From NCBI GenBank assembly GCA_016296635.1, contig JAEDIZ010000127.1, positions 1 to 5,640 on the forward strand: a stretch of 5,640 nucleotides of DNA, read 5' to 3'. The position numbers and the translations under genes are program-made. Of the stretch, positions 4,712 to 5,640 are shown piece after piece; within the stretch, counting starts at the first letter, position 1, and each line of letters starts with the position of its first letter. The DNA comes from Oscillospiraceae bacterium. GTDB taxonomy: Bacteria; Bacillota; Clostridia; Oscillospirales; Oscillospiraceae. The notes below the pieces were generated by a model, which worked only from the letters and a program-made list of their open reading frames with translations, searched no databases and was not told the origin of the DNA.

Positions 4712-4740
4712 ATCATATCGTATTTTGCAGAAAATTGCAA
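4712..4740 (-). promoter_or_regulatory. Sigma-A-type promoter of the kinase gene
   Basis: On the minus strand, -35 TTGCAA (4735-4740) and -10 TATGAT (4712-4717) are separated by exactly 17 bp. The start of transcription would lie near 4705, giving a leader of about 75 bases. This is a consensus match only. It sits in an AT-rich patch unlike its surroundings, which supports it. Confidence 0.7.
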
Positions 4741-4820
4741 CGGACAGAAGAAAAAAAGAGGGGCAGATATCTAGCATTTTCGTGAAGATGCCCGACCAAA
4801 ATCCCGGCAGCAATCGGATG

Positions 4821-4852
4821 AAAAGCAGCGCCGCCGGATATGCCGGCGGCGC
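4821..4852 (-). terminator. Terminator of the leftward gene at the right edge
   Basis: A perfect 10-bp GC stem (GCGCCGCCGG at 4828-4837, reverse complement at 4843-4852, five-base loop) lies about 30 bp after the stop at 4882. On the minus strand it is followed by GCTTTT. It separates this gene from the kinase promoter. Confidence 0.8.
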
Positions 4853-4881
4853 CTTCGTTTGCTGTTTCTTTTTTCGCAGCG

Positions 4882-5640
4882 TTATTCTGCAGCGTAGAAG
4901 CCTTCCAAGGTGGTGCCGCTCTCCAGCAGGCCCCATCCGGAATCGGTAAAGCACAGGCTGTAATCTTCACTGTCAACGGACGGGAAGAAACGGCCGGTAA
5001 TGCTGCTGCCGTCAGGTGCTGCAACCGTGAACTTCACGCAGCCTTCTTCCCAAGTGCCTTCGCCCGCAACTTTGGCCAGGCGGGTGATGCTGATTTTGAC
5101 CTGATAAGTGTCTGCAACGGTGCTGACCAGATCAATGGTGTCAGCGTGCGCATCTACATAATGACCTTCGGCGATGGCGGGAACCTCTGCGACTTCAGCT
5201 TCATCGCCATCGACTTCGCCCTGCATCGAAGCAAAGAGCGAAACGGCTGCCTCGGATAGCTCGGCAGCAGAGAGCTGCTGCGCGCAGCTGAGCGTGTAGT
5301 TGATACCGGGAACAATGTCCATCCAGTAGATGACGGAGCCTTCGGAGCTCTTCATGACAACTGCATCACAGTAGCTCACCGTAGCATCTTCGGTTTCCCA
5401 CTTGTCGGCATAAATACCGGACATGTCATAGGCAACAACATCATCGGCTTGCTGCATGCGGTAGCAGAAATCTTTGCCGTCCAGCGTGTAGGTCACCTGA
5501 TCCATCTTGCTGTCGCCGTCTTCAATGATGAAATATTAGACACCGGCTGCGCCTTCCGGGAGATTTACGCTGAATTCCATGTCTTCGGCAGAAAACGAAC
5601 GCTCGGACACGCCGAACCGGAAGTTAATCATGCGGAACTG
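4882..5640 (-). pseudogene. Unrecognised gene interrupted by an in-frame TAA (5' end outside window)
   Basis: The frame is open from the window edge for 34 codons, ending SVNLPEGAAGV. It then meets TAA at 5536-5538 and continues in the same frame for 217 more codons (YFIIEDGDSK, then an ATG at 5503-5505, to TAA at 4882-4884). The protein-like composition carries on smoothly across the stop, and the ATG has no good ribosome site, so a nonsense mutation in a longer gene is the simplest reading. The first half (VTYTLDGKDFCYRM, DDVVAYDMSGIYADKW, MDIVPGINYTLS) resembles DUF4367-like beta-rich domains of Clostridia, usually found in secreted or membrane-anchored proteins; this is family recognition from memory. 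The region rich in acidic residues and alanine (GEVDGDEAEVAEVPAIAEG) looks like a linker, and the last 90 residues are a second beta-rich segment I do not recognise. Alternatives are a sequencing error at 5536-5538 or a true short gene starting at 5505. Confidence 0.6.

Overview
The window looks like a chromosomal segment of a GC-rich Clostridia-type Firmicute. The Oscillospiraceae/Ruminococcaceae (Faecalibacterium, Gemmiger, Subdoligranulum-like) fit best. This is an inference from the hisS-aspS gene order, the strong Shine-Dalgarno sites, the GC-rich wobble positions, the protein sequences and the style of the interspersed hairpin repeats. It was not tested by any search.

Layout, left to right. 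(1) The 3' end of hisS (histidyl-tRNA synthetase), aspS (aspartyl-tRNA synthetase) and, wedged between them, a small REP-associated Y1/HUH transposase gene (RAYT) all read rightward. The transposase gene itself contains two REP-like hairpins in opposite orientation. (2) Just behind aspS lies a 200-bp structure. The last 73 bp of aspS (23 codons plus stop) occur twice, exactly 200 bp apart and differing only at two wobble bases. A 127-bp hairpin-rich segment separates the copies. The intrinsic terminator follows the second copy, so the second copy is probably the ancestral gene end and the first a replacement end brought in with an insertion. (3) From 2952 to 3495 there is no convincing gene, but there are further GTAG-type REP hairpins, one sharing 27 identical bases with the copy inside the transposase gene, and other palindromes. 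(4) Reading leftward is a soluble PAS-like/HisKA/HATPase sensor kinase with its own sigma-A-like promoter, Shine-Dalgarno site and terminator. Its ATP-binding boxes are intact, but the phosphoacceptor histidine of the H-box is glutamine. (5) Also reading leftward is the 3' part of an unrecognised gene whose frame is interrupted by an in-frame TAA 102 bp from the window edge.

How the parts relate: hisS and aspS are translation housekeeping genes that are commonly adjacent in Firmicutes. The RAYT gene and the aspS-end insertion are two independent intrusions into this locus. The REP-like hairpins inside the RAYT gene and in the downstream intergenic region are plausible substrates of the same enzyme family, because each carries GTAG (or CTAC on the other strand) at the foot of a hairpin. 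The kinase and the broken gene are separate transcription units, each ending in a terminator hairpin. The observations most worth following are the aspS 3'-end duplication, the transposase that encodes REP-like hairpins inside its own reading frame, and the kinase without a phosphoacceptor histidine.
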